DNA from: Pseudomonadota bacterium
GTDB taxonomy: Bacteria > Myxococcota_A > Polyangia > Haliangiales > Haliangiaceae
Reading direction: 5' to 3'
Assembly (NCBI GenBank): GCA_022360315.1
Contig: JAKSDA010000618.1
Location: 1-57,565, forward strand
DNA: 57,565 bases
A program made the translations under genes and the position numbers. Under the pieces are notes generated by a model, which saw nothing but the letters and a program-made list of their open reading frames with translations, was not told the DNA's origin and made no database searches. Of this stretch, positions 26,061-35,587 are shown piece by piece; position 1 is the stretch's first letter, and every line of letters begins with the position of its first letter.

Positions 26061-26357
26061 GTTGTGCTGCAAGCGCAGCTCGCGTGCGGTTTGTCGGCCT
26101 TACCGCAATTTGGCGGCAATGGCTTACCGATTCGTTTTTGAACCGATTTGTTGTGCCGGCTTCAGCCCGGGCACAACGACCTGTCCCCGGCGGCTGTGGC
26201 AAACGGCCGGCTCTGCACACCGCAGGCGTATTGAGATACCTGATGGGCCACGGCGCGAGCGGCGTGGCCAGAAGTTCCCGGTGGATACGACCACCCCACC
26301 TGGCATCTTGAACAGAGCGGCCAGACTATCGGCCTCTGGCCTCGCCTCCGTGCGGAA

Positions 26358-28316
26358 TCATCTACCGGCCGACCGTTTGCGCATCTTGCGCATCTTGCCG
26401 CGAAATTGTTTGATCTGCCTGGACACACGGCGCAGCTTTGCCGGATCGGTACCGATGTATTGAATCGCCGTGACCAGTTCTGACCATTCTCTGTCCAGGC
26501 GGCGGCCGTATGATTTCTTGAACCGCGCATAGTCGGCATTCAGTTTGCGAAACTGGGCCTTGGTCCTGGCCAGAGAGAGCCGCTGGTTTTTTTTCCTCGG
26601 TCGGAGTGGAGGTGGGTCGAGCTGCTCCGCGCGGTTCCTGCTTGTCGGGGGCTTGCGCGTCGTATCGCCGCGATTCTTCGCCGTTGCCGGCGGAGCCCGG
26701 TGGTCGTCTGCGCCGGACGGCGGTTCGGTTTTTTCTGAACTCCGCGTCGCATTTCTCGCCGCGACGTCCAGGTGATGCCCTGGCCCGGCCCTGTCGCCGA
26801 GTCCAGCTCGGGCCGATGTACTGCCGATCGCCTCGCGCGGCCTTTCCTGTCCGATAGCAGTGGTCGGCGCCGACGGGGCAGTGTCGGTCGGCGCGCGCGC
26901 TCCGGCGGGCACCGCCTGGACCGAATCTTGGCCCACCAGGGCAACCAGCCCAATTGCCCCAAAAAGTCCGATGGACGCGACCGCCGCGAGGGCGATGGCG
27001 ATTCCCTTGCGCCCGCGCTCTGGCCTGGTGGCTGGAGCGAGAGCCACGGACTCGGGGCGCGGCCTTATCGGGCGGTCGTTGTCGTCGCCCCGGCCACTCA
27101 GGTCCACATGACCCCCTGCAGGGGCGGGCTGGAGCGGCGAATGTGTCGGCGCAATTCCGGCCCCGGCTGAGCTGATCAGAGCAAACGACTCTGTCGACGA
27201 TGATTGTCTGGCAAAGAGTGGGGCCCAATCGGCCAGATCCGCCTCCCTGGCCCGAGCAGAGAGGCGTCGCCAATGATCGAGCTCGCTGCGAAAAAGACCG
27301 CGCATGAACTCGCCGAGGGCATCCGACGAGATGGTCGGGTTGATCGCCACCAGCGCTTTCTGAATGGCGTCTCGCAATTCGGCGGCGCTCTGGAAACGCT
27401 GATTTGCTCTCGGGTGAACTGCCCTGGCGACCAGATCATCGTAGGGCTCGAGAGCGGGGTCGAGATCCGACGGCAGAGAGTGCTTGCCGCGGATGACCTT
27501 TTTCGCCATCGCGCGATAATCGGACGATTTGCTGTGCGGGTACAGCCGCTCGCCGGTGAGCAGCTCGTAAAGTACCGACCCGGTGGCGTAAATGTCGGTA
27601 CGGTGATCGACCACGCCGCCGCGTATGAGCTGTTCTGGAGCCATATAGCCAAACTTGCCAAAACCGATTTTGGGATCGGTAATCGCGCCGCGCATGGCGC
27701 TTTTGGCGATTCCAAAGTCGATGAGTTTGACCTCGCCTTCAAACGAAACCACCACGTTGGGCGGCGAGACATCGCAGTGAACCAGTTCTAGCGGCGTGCC
27801 GTCTGGGCTGGCGCGGCGGTGGGCATAGGCCAGTCCATTGGCCATATCGCGTGCGATGAGAAGCGCCATATCGACCGAAAAGCGCCGATTTCGCTCATCG
27901 AGCTGGTTCAGCGAGCGCCGCAAATCGCGACCTTCGATGAACTCGATGGCCAGAAAATATTCGTCGCCGACCCGGCCGACCTCAAACACCTGGGCGATAT
28001 TCGCGTGCTGCAACCGAATCGCGACCTGGGCCTCGTCCACGAAACGGGCGATGAAGCGCTCGTCCTTATTGAGGTGGGGCAGCACTTTCTTTATCACGCA
28101 GACCTTCTCGAACCCCGACAGACCGTGCTTGGCCAGAAAAAGCTCGCCCATGCCACCGCGACTCAGCCGTTCCAAAAGCAGATAACGCCCGAATACCTCC
28201 GTGCCATCGGCCGGACGTTCCAACGAGGAAGAGGAGTGCGAAGCGGCGTTCTGACCGATCGGAGCGTCCGGGTGTCCGGTTATTCGATCGCCAGTGATGT
28301 GTGACGAAGTACTCAT
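26358..28316 (-). CDS. Ser/Thr protein kinase, HCD type, with transmembrane segment
   Basis: 652 residues. Kinase domain about 43-320: 'LSRGGMGELFLAKHG', 'KVCVIKKVLP' (ATP-binding Lys), catalytic loop 'VHCDVSPPNVVV', 'LIDFGIAKS' and 'YMAPEQLIRG'. The HRD arginine is Cys, a variant I associate with many myxobacterial kinases that keep the catalytic Asp. A hydrophobic segment 'IAIALAAVASIGLFGAIGLVAL' (about 450) separates it from a Pro-rich linker and a very basic C-terminal domain of about 90 residues ('KAQFRKLNADYARFKKSYGR' onwards), probably a periplasmic helical bundle. Divergent from the lipoprotein gene at 28380 with a 63-base spacer, so co-regulation is likely. Confidence 0.92.
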   Translation of the reverse strand: MSTSSHITGDRITGHPDAPIGQNAASHSSSSLERPADGTEVFGRYLLLERLSRGGMGELFLAKHGLSGFEKVCVIKKVLPHLNKDERFIARFVDEAQVAIRLQHANIAQVFEVGRVGDEYFLAIEFIEGRDLRRSLNQLDERNRRFSVDMALLIARDMANGLAYAHRRASPDGTPLELVHCDVSPPNVVVSFEGEVKLIDFGIAKSAMRGAITDPKIGFGKFGYMAPEQLIRGGVVDHRTDIYATGSVLYELLTGERLYPHSKSSDYRAMAKKVIRGKHSLPSDLDPALEPYDDLVARAVHPRANQRFQSAAELRDAIQKALVAINPTISSDALGEFMRGLFRSELDHWRRLSARAREADLADWAPLFARQSSSTESFALISSAGAGIAPTHSPLQPAPAGGHVDLSGRGDDNDRPIRPRPESVALAPATRPERGRKGIAIALAAVASIGLFGAIGLVALVGQDSVQAVPAGARAPTDTAPSAPTTAIGQERPREAIGSTSARAGLGDRAGPGHHLDVAARNATRSSEKTEPPSGADDHRAPPATAKNRGDTTRKPPTSRNRAEQLDPPPLRPRKKNQRLSLARTKAQFRKLNADYARFKKSYGRRLDREWSELVTAIQYIGTDPAKLRRVSRQIKQFRGKMRKMRKRSAGR

Positions 28317-28379
28317 GAACGAGCCGACAAGAGTCGGGGCAGGGATGTCGCTTGCTGTGCCTGCTCGGCTAATGATAGC

Positions 28380-29996
28380 GTGATGTGTGGAGCAATGTTA
28401 AACACTTGCGATCTCGGCACGCATGTGGCGAGCGCGGCGCTGGCCATGCTTTGCGCCTCGGCGTGCAGTGACAGCGGAGCGGTCGAGGTCACGTTTCTTT
28501 TTCCCGAAGCCGAGGAATTGTCACCGCTTGGCGAGCAGATCGCCGAAGTAGTGCTGATTCGCACCGCACCCGGCACACCGCTTCAGCGCACACAACGCGA
28601 AATGGCCGAGATCGGTCGGGCCATCGACATGGGGTTCATCGAAGTGGGTGAAGATGTGCGAATTACGGCAGAACTGCGCTCACCAAACCAGCGCCTAGTT
28701 GGTTATGGGCGCTCACCGCGCACGACCATATCGCCCGGCGATACGCTCGAAATTCGCATGCATTTGCGCAAACCATTTTTGTATGTAACTGGCGACACGT
28801 CGATTGCGGCATTCGATGCGACGCGCGATGTGGGGGAGCCGGGCTTGCGGCGGAGTATTACTGCATTCGAGCAGCCTGCCGCTGCAGTGGCCAGTCCGGA
28901 TGGCGCGCATCTGATCGTGGTGGCTCGGGATGGAACGACCTGGTCGCTATTTCGTCTATCGACCTCGGATCACGCGTCGATTCAGCCTGAGTCGTTTGCC
29001 CTGGTCGCCGGGGCGGCCGAGTTGCAGGCGAGCGATGTCGCGGTTTCTGACGATGGTCGATTTGCAGTCGTCGGGTTTACCGGTGACGCTGGCGGGGTAT
29101 CGGTGGTCGATCTAACAGCGGATCCGACCAGCAGTGAAAGCGCGGCGTTTACCCAGCTAGGCAACGTCACCCGGGTCAATATCGACGGTTCCGCACCGGC
29201 CCATGCCCGGGCCCATGCACTTATCGATGGCGGTCGTGATTGTACCGATGGGCCGGCGTCGACCATCGCGTCGGTTGCGCTGGGCGAATCCGCGCCAGAT
29301 CAGCCGCCCATCACTGCGACCGGGCCGGTCAGCGATGTGGCGATGCTGCCCACCGGTTCACTGCTCGCCGCTCTGCCCTGCCGGGGCGAAGTGGTGATTT
29401 TCGAGCCCGATGTGGCGCCCGACACGCCGTCCGAGTCTCTTTTTGCGCAGATCTCGGGGGTCAGCGCCATTGCTGTCACCGGGGATCGCGTGTGGAGCGC
29501 GGGCACGCTGCCGGCCGAGGTCACAGAGCCGGGCGGAGAAAACCAGGGCGCGCGACTCGTGCTCGTATCGAGCGATGTCGCTGGCGATGACAGGATCAGC
29601 GTCGAACTGCCCGCCCTGCAGGAACGCGCCCGCGCCCCGGCGTTTTCGGACCCCGGTGAAGAGACCACCCGGCAGATCGACGCCGACAACATCGTCGCGT
29701 ACGACCTTGCCGCGGTTCCTGGCAATGACTTCGTCGCAGTGCTGACTCGCGGCTGGTTTCACGCCTCGGCGCAGGGCATAGGACCGGTTTTTCCCGAGCT
29801 CTTCGTGTCCAACCGCGAATACATGCTGATCGACACCGCGACCGGTGCGGTGGTCCAGCGCGTCCGCACCCTGTGCGAGCTGACTGCCGGACCGGCCGTT
29901 GTCGGCCCCTGGGAGTGCACTCTGGCGCCGGGTCAACTGGCAACCGAAAGCGCATACGAGCCGCTGGGAATTGCTGCACTATACGGAGCTCGATGA
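28380..29996 (+). CDS. Putative beta-propeller-like lipoprotein
   Basis: About 538 residues; starts possible at 28380 (GTG), 28383 or 28395. The signal 'VASAALAMLCASAC' ends in a plausible lipobox. Residues about 30-130 form an uncharacterised beta-rich domain ('VEVTFLFPEAEEL...VVLIRT'). From about 135 on there are repeated blade-like strands ('FLYVTGDTSIAAFDATRD', 'AAVASPDGAHLIVVARDGTT', 'DVAVSDDGRFAVVGFTG', 'SDVAMLPTGSLLAALPC'), typical of a WD40/YVTN-type propeller. Late Cys pairs may form disulfides. The stop overlaps the PEGA gene (ATGA), so the two are co-translated. Divergent from the kinase at 26358; a surface protein linked to that signalling is an inference. Confidence 0.72.
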   Translation: MMCGAMLNTCDLGTHVASAALAMLCASACSDSGAVEVTFLFPEAEELSPLGEQIAEVVLIRTAPGTPLQRTQREMAEIGRAIDMGFIEVGEDVRITAELRSPNQRLVGYGRSPRTTISPGDTLEIRMHLRKPFLYVTGDTSIAAFDATRDVGEPGLRRSITAFEQPAAAVASPDGAHLIVVARDGTTWSLFRLSTSDHASIQPESFALVAGAAELQASDVAVSDDGRFAVVGFTGDAGGVSVVDLTADPTSSESAAFTQLGNVTRVNIDGSAPAHARAHALIDGGRDCTDGPASTIASVALGESAPDQPPITATGPVSDVAMLPTGSLLAALPCRGEVVIFEPDVAPDTPSESLFAQISGVSAIAVTGDRVWSAGTLPAEVTEPGGENQGARLVLVSSDVAGDDRISVELPALQERARAPAFSDPGEETTRQIDADNIVAYDLAAVPGNDFVAVLTRGWFHASAQGIGPVFPELFVSNREYMLIDTATGAVVQRVRTLCELTAGPAVVGPWECTLAPGQLATESAYEPLGIAALYGAR

Positions 29997-30850
29997 TACG
30001 CGATGCTGTGATACCCACGTTTTCACTGGGAGTCGTTGTCGCGCTGGGCGCGCTCATGGTGCCGCGCCCGGCTGACGCTGAGCCCGAATCCGAACCCAAA
30101 CGGGCCGTTGCAGTTCTCGAGTATCGCGATGGTTCGCCCGCCTTGCGCAATGCAGCCGAAAGAGTGGCCATGATTCTGAGCCAAAAGACCTCGCTCTCGG
30201 TGCTTGCTCCCAAAGATGCCCGCCAGCGCTACGGCGGAGAACTCGACAAGAGAGTCGCAAACTGCGCGGGATCTGCCCGGTGCCTGCGTCGAATCGGTGT
30301 CGAGCTCGGCGTCCGCGAGCTCCTGCTGATCGGCGTGAGTCAGTTCGGAGACGTCATCCTGACCCTGCAGCGCATCGATATCCAGACGGGTACGGTGCTG
30401 GTCCGGGTCGCCGAGGCCATGGCGTCAGATGCCGCGCCAGGGGACGAACAATTCGAGGCCTATGTCCGGCGCGTGATGCCCAGAAGCGACTTTCTGCGGT
30501 TTGGCACGATCCGCATCCAGGCCAATCTCACCGGCGCCACTGTGGTTGTGGGCGGCCAAAAGCGTGGCGTGACACCGATCAACCCCATCCGTGTGCGTGC
30601 CCCTGCCACCTATGACATCCGTCTGGACAAAAACGGATATGTACCATTTCGCATCTCGGTTGCAGTACCGCCTGATGCCGAGGTCGAGGTCAAGCCGGTT
30701 CTCGCGCCCAGCGGTGCGATGGCTCCGGCGTGGTACAAGCGCTGGTGGGTGTGGGCGATCGCGGGATCAGTCCTTGCCGGCACGGTCACGGTGTTCGCTG
30801 CAACCCGCGACAGCGACGACAAAGTACCCGTTACCATCAATCCGTTCTGA
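29993..30850 (+). CDS. Exported PEGA-domain protein with C-terminal membrane segment
   Basis: 285 residues. The signal peptide 'LGVVVALGALMVPRPADA' is followed by a domain that looks like a DUF4384/TolB-N-type 'KRAVAVLEYRDGSP..RNAAERV' fold and then a PEGA repeat ('GTIRIQANLTGATVVVGGQ', 'YDIRLDKNGYVPFRISV') at about 163-235. A Trp-rich hydrophobic segment 'WVWAIAGSVLAGTVTVFA' lies near the C-terminus. PEGA domains are beta-sandwich modules often found beside bacterial kinases and thought to bind envelope components. ATG 29993 overlaps the upstream stop, which fixes the start. A bidirectional hairpin follows. Confidence 0.85.
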   Translation: MIRDAVIPTFSLGVVVALGALMVPRPADAEPESEPKRAVAVLEYRDGSPALRNAAERVAMILSQKTSLSVLAPKDARQRYGGELDKRVANCAGSARCLRRIGVELGVRELLLIGVSQFGDVILTLQRIDIQTGTVLVRVAEAMASDAAPGDEQFEAYVRRVMPRSDFLRFGTIRIQANLTGATVVVGGQKRGVTPINPIRVRAPATYDIRLDKNGYVPFRISVAVPPDAEVEVKPVLAPSGAMAPAWYKRWWVWAIAGSVLAGTVTVFAATRDSDDKVPVTINPF

Positions 30851-30886
30851 AGCGAGCGAGCCCGCCGGCGAGCCGGGGAGCGAAGT

Positions 30887-30909
30887 TACGGGAGGATATA
30901 ACTCCCGTA
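30887..30909. terminator. Bidirectional terminator-like hairpin
   Basis: 8-bp stem tacgggag / ctcccgta with a 7-base loop, located between the convergent PEGA and lipoprotein genes. No strong T-run, but position and symmetry suit a shared terminator. Confidence 0.5.
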
Positions 30910-30920
30910 CCTACTCGACC

Positions 30921-31439
30921 TCAGCGTTCCACATTCAGACACGCATCGAGGAGGACTGTCCACGGAGTCGCCGGTACATCGCCGAATACTGCCACTTCGA
31001 CTTCAGTTCCAGTGGCCTGGAGATACGGTGACAGATCGGTCGCCGGGTCACCGCTGGCTCGAACCGGGTTGGTGGTGCCGACCTGGTCGAACGCGGCAAG
31101 TCGAGCAGGGGGCATCTGGCTGGCCGCGGCCAGATCGACCTCGATTCGGTCGACAAATGCGAAATCATCAATACCGAGTCCGGCCGATAAGGCCATGCTG
31201 TCGAGCATCACAGTGGCTCCGGCGAGCTCGTCGGTATCGAGATCCAGATCGCCGAGGTCGTATTGGCTGTTCACCGCCTGGTCTGACTGACCGTTCGTTT
31301 GGCCGGTAAATGGTAGTTCGATACCGTGGAGACATACTCGAGATACGTCGGCCTCGAGCTCTTCGACCTCCGGTTCACATCCAGCCATGACGGCCAGTAA
31401 AGCAAAAAATAGCGCGAAATATCGTGTGTAGTGCAGCAT
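30921..31439 (-). CDS. Small lipoprotein
   Basis: 172 residues. 'FALFFALLAVMAGC' is a clear lipoprotein signal and lipobox. The mature part is acidic and Thr/Asp-rich ('YDLGDLDLDTDELAGATVML') with two more Cys that could pair ('SRVCLHG' near the start and 'LDACLNVER' at the end), enclosing one beta-rich domain. It begins 3 bases after the barrel gene at 31443, so the two form an operon. No family recognised. Confidence 0.7.
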   Translation of the reverse strand: MLHYTRYFALFFALLAVMAGCEPEVEELEADVSRVCLHGIELPFTGQTNGQSDQAVNSQYDLGDLDLDTDELAGATVMLDSMALSAGLGIDDFAFVDRIEVDLAAASQMPPARLAAFDQVGTTNPVRASGDPATDLSPYLQATGTEVEVAVFGDVPATPWTVLLDACLNVER

Positions 31440-31442
31440 GGT

Positions 31443-32138
31443 TCAGAAATAGGCGACCAGCCCGAGTCGGGCAGAAGGTGTAAAGAGGCGAACGGCCGAT
31501 TCGACGTATACATCAACAGTCGGCTCGGAGCCCGGGCGCAGCGGGAGCGGGTTGGTTGCCGTCTGCATATCCAGTGCGCGAGTCTCGCGCACCACAGCGG
31601 TGGCTCGGATCCAGCTCACTCCGCCTTGGAGGTAAAAAGCCGCTTTCGACGTGCCAAGGCGGAGTCCGATGTGGGCGTTGCCATAGCGATAGCCGAGCGA
31701 CTGGAGATCGGCGTCGTCCAGACCATAGCGCTCGGCCGTATCGTTGGCCAGATCGGTCGCATTGCCGACAAAATAGTGGCCAGCCTCGGCAGCCACATAC
31801 GGCGACACTGCGGCGGTGAATGGGTAAACGCGGACGCCGGCCCGCAGACCGGGCGCAATCGTGTTGTGTCCGGCCCCGAAATGCAACTGCATCATGCGGT
31901 GAGGGCGCAATGCCACCGCTGCGGTCATTCCATCGGGCACACCGAGATCGGCCATCAGGCCGAGCCGGGCGGCCTGGTCAGCATTGGCACCAATCGGAAC
32001 GAGCAGGGAAAATACCGCAATCGCAACTGCAGCACACGGGTTGGCAACGATTGACAGATTCGTACGACCTTTTACGAAAAAAACGGGGCACCTCTCTGGC
32101 TGAAAATAACGAATTACCGACGAGTACCGAATAAGCAA
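31443..32138 (-). CDS. Putative small outer-membrane barrel protein
   Basis: About 231 residues from a TTG at 32138. The real start may be a few codons later, since the signal peptide 'AAVAIAVFSLLVPIGANA' lies at about 36-53. The mature chain has alternating strands ('LGLMADLGVPDGMTAAVALR', 'MMQLHFGAGHNTIAPGLRAG', 'YVAAEAGHYFVG', 'AHIGLRLGTSKAAFYLQGG', 'VDVYVESAVRLF') and ends 'RLGLVAYF', with the terminal Phe expected of outer-membrane barrels. Together with the lipoprotein gene 3 bases downstream it may form an envelope pair. No named family recognised. Confidence 0.65.
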   Translation of the reverse strand: MLIRYSSVIRYFQPERCPVFFVKGRTNLSIVANPCAAVAIAVFSLLVPIGANADQAARLGLMADLGVPDGMTAAVALRPHRMMQLHFGAGHNTIAPGLRAGVRVYPFTAAVSPYVAAEAGHYFVGNATDLANDTAERYGLDDADLQSLGYRYGNAHIGLRLGTSKAAFYLQGGVSWIRATAVVRETRALDMQTATNPLPLRPGSEPTVDVYVESAVRLFTPSARLGLVAYF

Positions 32139-32354
32139 GTGTCAGGCCAGCAAGGAATTGACTCGAGCCAGATATAGTTCTGATGAGTTATGCTCGATAC
32201 CATTTCATTGCATTGCAGGATTTGGGGGCAACAAACCTCGGCCTGGGCCTGCGAGCCGCTGTGCAGAAGCTGCCAGCGTGGTGATGGAGTAGCTGACGGG
32301 CGAGGTCAGGGGGTGCGCTGGCGATCATGACCGGCAATGGTCCGACTCCGGCTG

Positions 32355-33578
32355 CTACGGCGGAGTCGCCAGCCATTGCAGTACAGCGGCGAGCAGGCTG
32401 TGGTCACGCGGGTTGTTCGGGGAATAGTCGACCGGCTGAATCGCGCGGTCGAGCAAGTTCATGCGGTCGACACTGGACAGGCCGGTGCCGAGCAAGATGT
32501 GGGGTGGTCAAAAAATGTTCGGTCGGCAACGCCGCGACCAGGTCATAGACTGCCGGCCGGGCCAACGAGGGCCGGCGAAACGCCTGCTGGATCTGACCGG
32601 CAATGACCGGCCTGCCCACACCGGGGTCGCGCTCGAGTAGCGAGGCCACATCGAGATAACGGCTGCTCTTCAGCAAATCCCGCAACTCGGCCTGGCTCGT
32701 CGGACTGGCGTGGCCGATGAGCGTGTCGAGAAACTCGCTCCAGGATGGCAATCCGGGTCGCGAAAGACCCGAACCGACAAACGGTACCACAGCGTTCTTG
32801 CTGCTGTGCAGCTGCTCACGCACAGGCCCAAGTGCACTGAAGACCGTTTCGATGAATCCGGCCGACACGCCGAGCTGGCTCTCTATCGAGCTGGTTTTCT
32901 GCCCTTGTGGACCGGCATCTTGTCTCGGGGTCACATGGTCCCTTCCACTCCCCGCAGCGTTGCCAGAGGCTGCTGCGGGCGCACTTGGACCGGCCATCAT
33001 GAGCGCGTCGGCATCGACGCCATCGCGCACGAAGAGCACAGGCTGATCGTCGTGACCAACCCCTCGATCATGAGCTCGGCAACTCCGATGTCGAACGCCG
33101 ATTGCACCGAGCGACCGTATCCCAGCCCCATGTAGAAAGCCGACGAGAACGCGATTGCTGCACTGTCCCCGATGGCCTCGCCCATACCCACTGCAACGTC
33201 GATATAGTCGGCAACTTCACGCGCTTGCTCCTGTGAAAAGCAGGCGTTGAATACCACCACCTGGATATTGTCCTTGAGGTTGCGAAACATGTGGGCGAGG
33301 GCTGGACCGGGCACGACCCGGGCCTGGCCATTACTATCTTCCAGCAAGATGCCCTCGCTCTGTCCATGCCCACTGAAATGGACAATGTGTGGGGTATGGC
33401 GCAAAAGCGCCTCTTGAAGATCACTCGGCCGTAGCGCCGGTTTTGTGATCACCTCGATCGCATCGGGATACTCCGAACTGCGGACCCTTTGTGCGATGGC
33501 CCGCGCCTCTCGATCGACCTGGAGATAGGCGCGATCATCCGGGCTGGCGGAGAGAAACAAGATGCGGATGGCGGTCAT
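32355..33578 (-). pseudogene. CHAT protease - SIR2-like gene, frameshifted
   Basis: Read from ATG 33578, the first frame encodes a complete CHAT domain: 'IRILFLSASPDDRAYLQVD', 'HIVHFSGHGQSEG' (catalytic His) and 'VVVFNACFSQEQA' (catalytic Cys). It derails near 33060 and stops at 32997. One frame over, 'DDQPVLFVRDGVDADAL' continues the usual CHAT ending without a break, followed by a linker and a SIR2-like start 'VPFVGSGLSRPGLPSWSEFL' to 'VYDLVAALPTEHFLTT'. A second change of frame near 32510 leads to 'NLLDRAIQPVDYSPNNPRD' and a stop at 32355. The intact gene would be a CHAT-SIR2 fusion, combining a protease with a possible NAD-consuming domain. It is now broken at least once, unless the sequence contains an error. 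Confidence 0.65.
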
Positions 33579-33622
33579 GACCGGTGAAGGATAACCGCGT
33601 TCGGCAACGAACCAAAAGGTGC

Positions 33623-35587
33623 TCACTCGACCCAGCTGCCGAGCAGGGTTGCGCACAGCTGGCCATCGATCACAAACACAGCCGGATCGCCGTCCAGCCG
33701 GGCGTGGCAGCCAGCCGTCGTGGCCCGGCCGATGTCGAGAATGTGGCGTATACCTGCCGAATCGAGCGGGCCCGGGTCGAATGCAACCTCGACGCGCAGG
33801 CGCGCCGGGTCCAATCCGGCCTGTTTCCGGCGTTCCTCGCTGACAAATGCCACAGCGCGCAAAAGCGCCAGCGCGCGCAACGCGTCGATGACAGGTTTTT
33901 TTGGCTTTTTGCCCGCCGGCTTACGCGCCGTCCAGTCATCGAGCAGTTCGCCCCGAACCAGATGGGTGACAACGGACTTGCCGCGGCGAGAAATGGCCTC
34001 ACGCAGTCCATGTGGCTGGGCAGACAAGAGCTGGCGCCGGCGAAATCGCCGGGCAAAGGCAGTCAAAACCCGGCCGGCATGGGGCTCGACGTCGACGCGC
34101 ATGACTGCCGGTTCGCGATTGCGGCGGGCAACCAGACCGTGATCGCGATGGTCGAAGAATGCCAGCCGGTCGGGTTGGCCACTGCGATACATCACCTCGA
34201 TGATCGCACGCGGAGCGATCTGAAACGAATTTTCGGTGATACTCGGAGCCGATACGTAGCGGCCGGTGGTACTGCGCTCGACATCGACCAGCCAGCGCGC
34301 CACAGCGTCGGCTTCGGCTGCGCTGCTTTTGTCACCGGGCGATGTGCGGTGCCCGGGTCGTTCCGACCCCTGCTGGATCGAGTCTGGCCAGTCAGATCGC
34401 CGGATCGACCACGCACTGCCCCGCGCAACGAGGTGGATCGCCGGTCGCCTGGACCCCGCGCCCGAAACACCCGCTGCGTCAATCTGGATGACAATCTCCT
34501 CGATGTCGCCGCGAGTGATGAGATGCTTGGCCAGCATGTCGCGACCGCGACGGGTGAATGCGCGGACCCGATCGAGCAGCGAAACTGGCATACACCCGGA
34601 ACCGAGCGAGGTGACCACGAGGCGCAGCGAAGAATCGACCTCGGGACACGCGCCGATCTCTACCAGTTCGACCGGCTGATCACCGCCCACAATGCGCACG
34701 GTCAAGCCATGAGGCAAAGCGGCATCGCTCGTTAAACCATCGCCGCGCCGGGGTACAAAACGCTCGATGATCAGAGCACCCAGCGCGCTGACCAGCTCGG
34801 TATAGGCGCCAGGGTCGGCGCGAATATGGCCGGAACTGGTTACTGTGTCGGTATTTGAATCGATGTTTTCGGAATCGGTTGTTGAACCGAAGAGCGAGCG
34901 CGCATACACGGCAGGTGGCTGTCCGGCGATCAAGAGTTCGCGGTCGCCGGCGTGAAGTTCGATTGCAGTGATGCTTTCGGCCGAAAGCCGGACCAGCCTG
35001 TGCTGGCGGATGTCGGCGACGTTGCGATCGAGGGCCCGCGCCGCGTATCCGTCGATCAGGTAACGTCTGGCCAGAGCGGTTGTGTTTTCGGCAGTCTCGC
35101 GGCCATTGCCGCGAGTTATCCACACCCGGTCGGCAGCCGATACAGTCTGATCGAGGTGCAGTGTCACAGTTTGGCCGGTTGAAAGCTCGATGTGCAGAGC
35201 GAGGTGCGATCGCTCGCGATCCCCAGCAGCTCGGGTATGTGGGTCGCCGGTCGCCGTGCGCACGTACGAAAGCAGCTCGAGGGTGCCGACAATATCGGAT
35301 ACCACAGCCGAATTTACCGCAGTACCGGCTGCGATCGCATGGCTGCGATCTGTGACCAGGACCCACTCGCCAGTGTCATCGCGCATCAGCGAAAAGGGCT
35401 GTATGCCCGACCGCTTCCACGTGATGCGGGCAATGGCTTCACCGGAAGCGAGCGCTCCGGTTAGCTCGGGAATGATCCTGCGACTCACCGAGACCGGACC
35501 CTTCATCCGGCCGCTGTCGATGACCACGGCAGCGACCAAAAAAGCGGCCAGAGTCGATAAGACGAGCAGTCCATTGCGGCTATGCAC
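33623..35587 (-). CDS. DUF4340-type membrane-anchored protein
   Basis: 654 residues from GTG 35587, which has ggagg 7 bases upstream and overlaps the stop of the GldF-GldG gene; the frame to 35659 adds nothing recognisable. An N-terminal anchor ('GLLVLSTLAAFLVAAVVID') is followed by repeated beta-rich DUF4340-like segments: 'ARITWKRSGIQPFSLMRDDT', 'VSDIVGTLELLSYVRTATGD', 'LALHIELSTGQTVTLHLDQT', 'ITAIELHAGDRELLI'. Such proteins are usually encoded next to GldF/GldG-type ABC exporters and are thought to work with them at the membrane. No enzyme motif seen. The CHAT-SIR2 gene begins 45 bases downstream on the same strand. Confidence 0.78.
   Translation of the reverse strand: MHSRNGLLVLSTLAAFLVAAVVIDSGRMKGPVSVSRRIIPELTGALASGEAIARITWKRSGIQPFSLMRDDTGEWVLVTDRSHAIAAGTAVNSAVVSDIVGTLELLSYVRTATGDPHTRAAGDRERSHLALHIELSTGQTVTLHLDQTVSAADRVWITRGNGRETAENTTALARRYLIDGYAARALDRNVADIRQHRLVRLSAESITAIELHAGDRELLIAGQPPAVYARSLFGSTTDSENIDSNTDTVTSSGHIRADPGAYTELVSALGALIIERFVPRRGDGLTSDAALPHGLTVRIVGGDQPVELVEIGACPEVDSSLRLVVTSLGSGCMPVSLLDRVRAFTRRGRDMLAKHLITRGDIEEIVIQIDAAGVSGAGSRRPAIHLVARGSAWSIRRSDWPDSIQQGSERPGHRTSPGDKSSAAEADAVARWLVDVERSTTGRYVSAPSITENSFQIAPRAIIEVMYRSGQPDRLAFFDHRDHGLVARRNREPAVMRVDVEPHAGRVLTAFARRFRRRQLLSAQPHGLREAISRRGKSVVTHLVRGELLDDWTARKPAGKKPKKPVIDALRALALLRAVAFVSEERRKQAGLDPARLRVEVAFDPGPLDSAGIRHILDIGRATTAGCHARLDGDPAVFVIDGQLCATLLGSWVE

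Larger units (their letters stand above)
25280..26357. other. Long AT-rich intergenic region, about 1.08 kb
   Basis: No convincing gene. From about 25480 to 25835 the DNA is clearly AT-rich, unlike the rest of the window. It contains two adjacent hairpins (25607-25662) and then a degenerate minisatellite (25837-26060). The right-hand 300 bases return to high GC. It lies downstream of the kinase gene at 26358 and upstream of the FHA-kinase operon, so it probably holds that operon's promoter. A small RNA or a foreign insertion is possible. Confidence 0.6.

Noticed and set aside
33030..33075. Programmed -1 frameshift in the CHAT-SIR2 gene
   Set aside because: The sequence at the break (gag-ggg-ttg) is not a canonical X-XXY-YYZ slippery heptamer and I see no downstream stimulatory structure, so mutation or sequencing error is more likely.
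33584..34735. 383-residue plus-strand frame
   Set aside because: Antisense of the DUF4340 gene; no motif, signal peptide or ribosome site.
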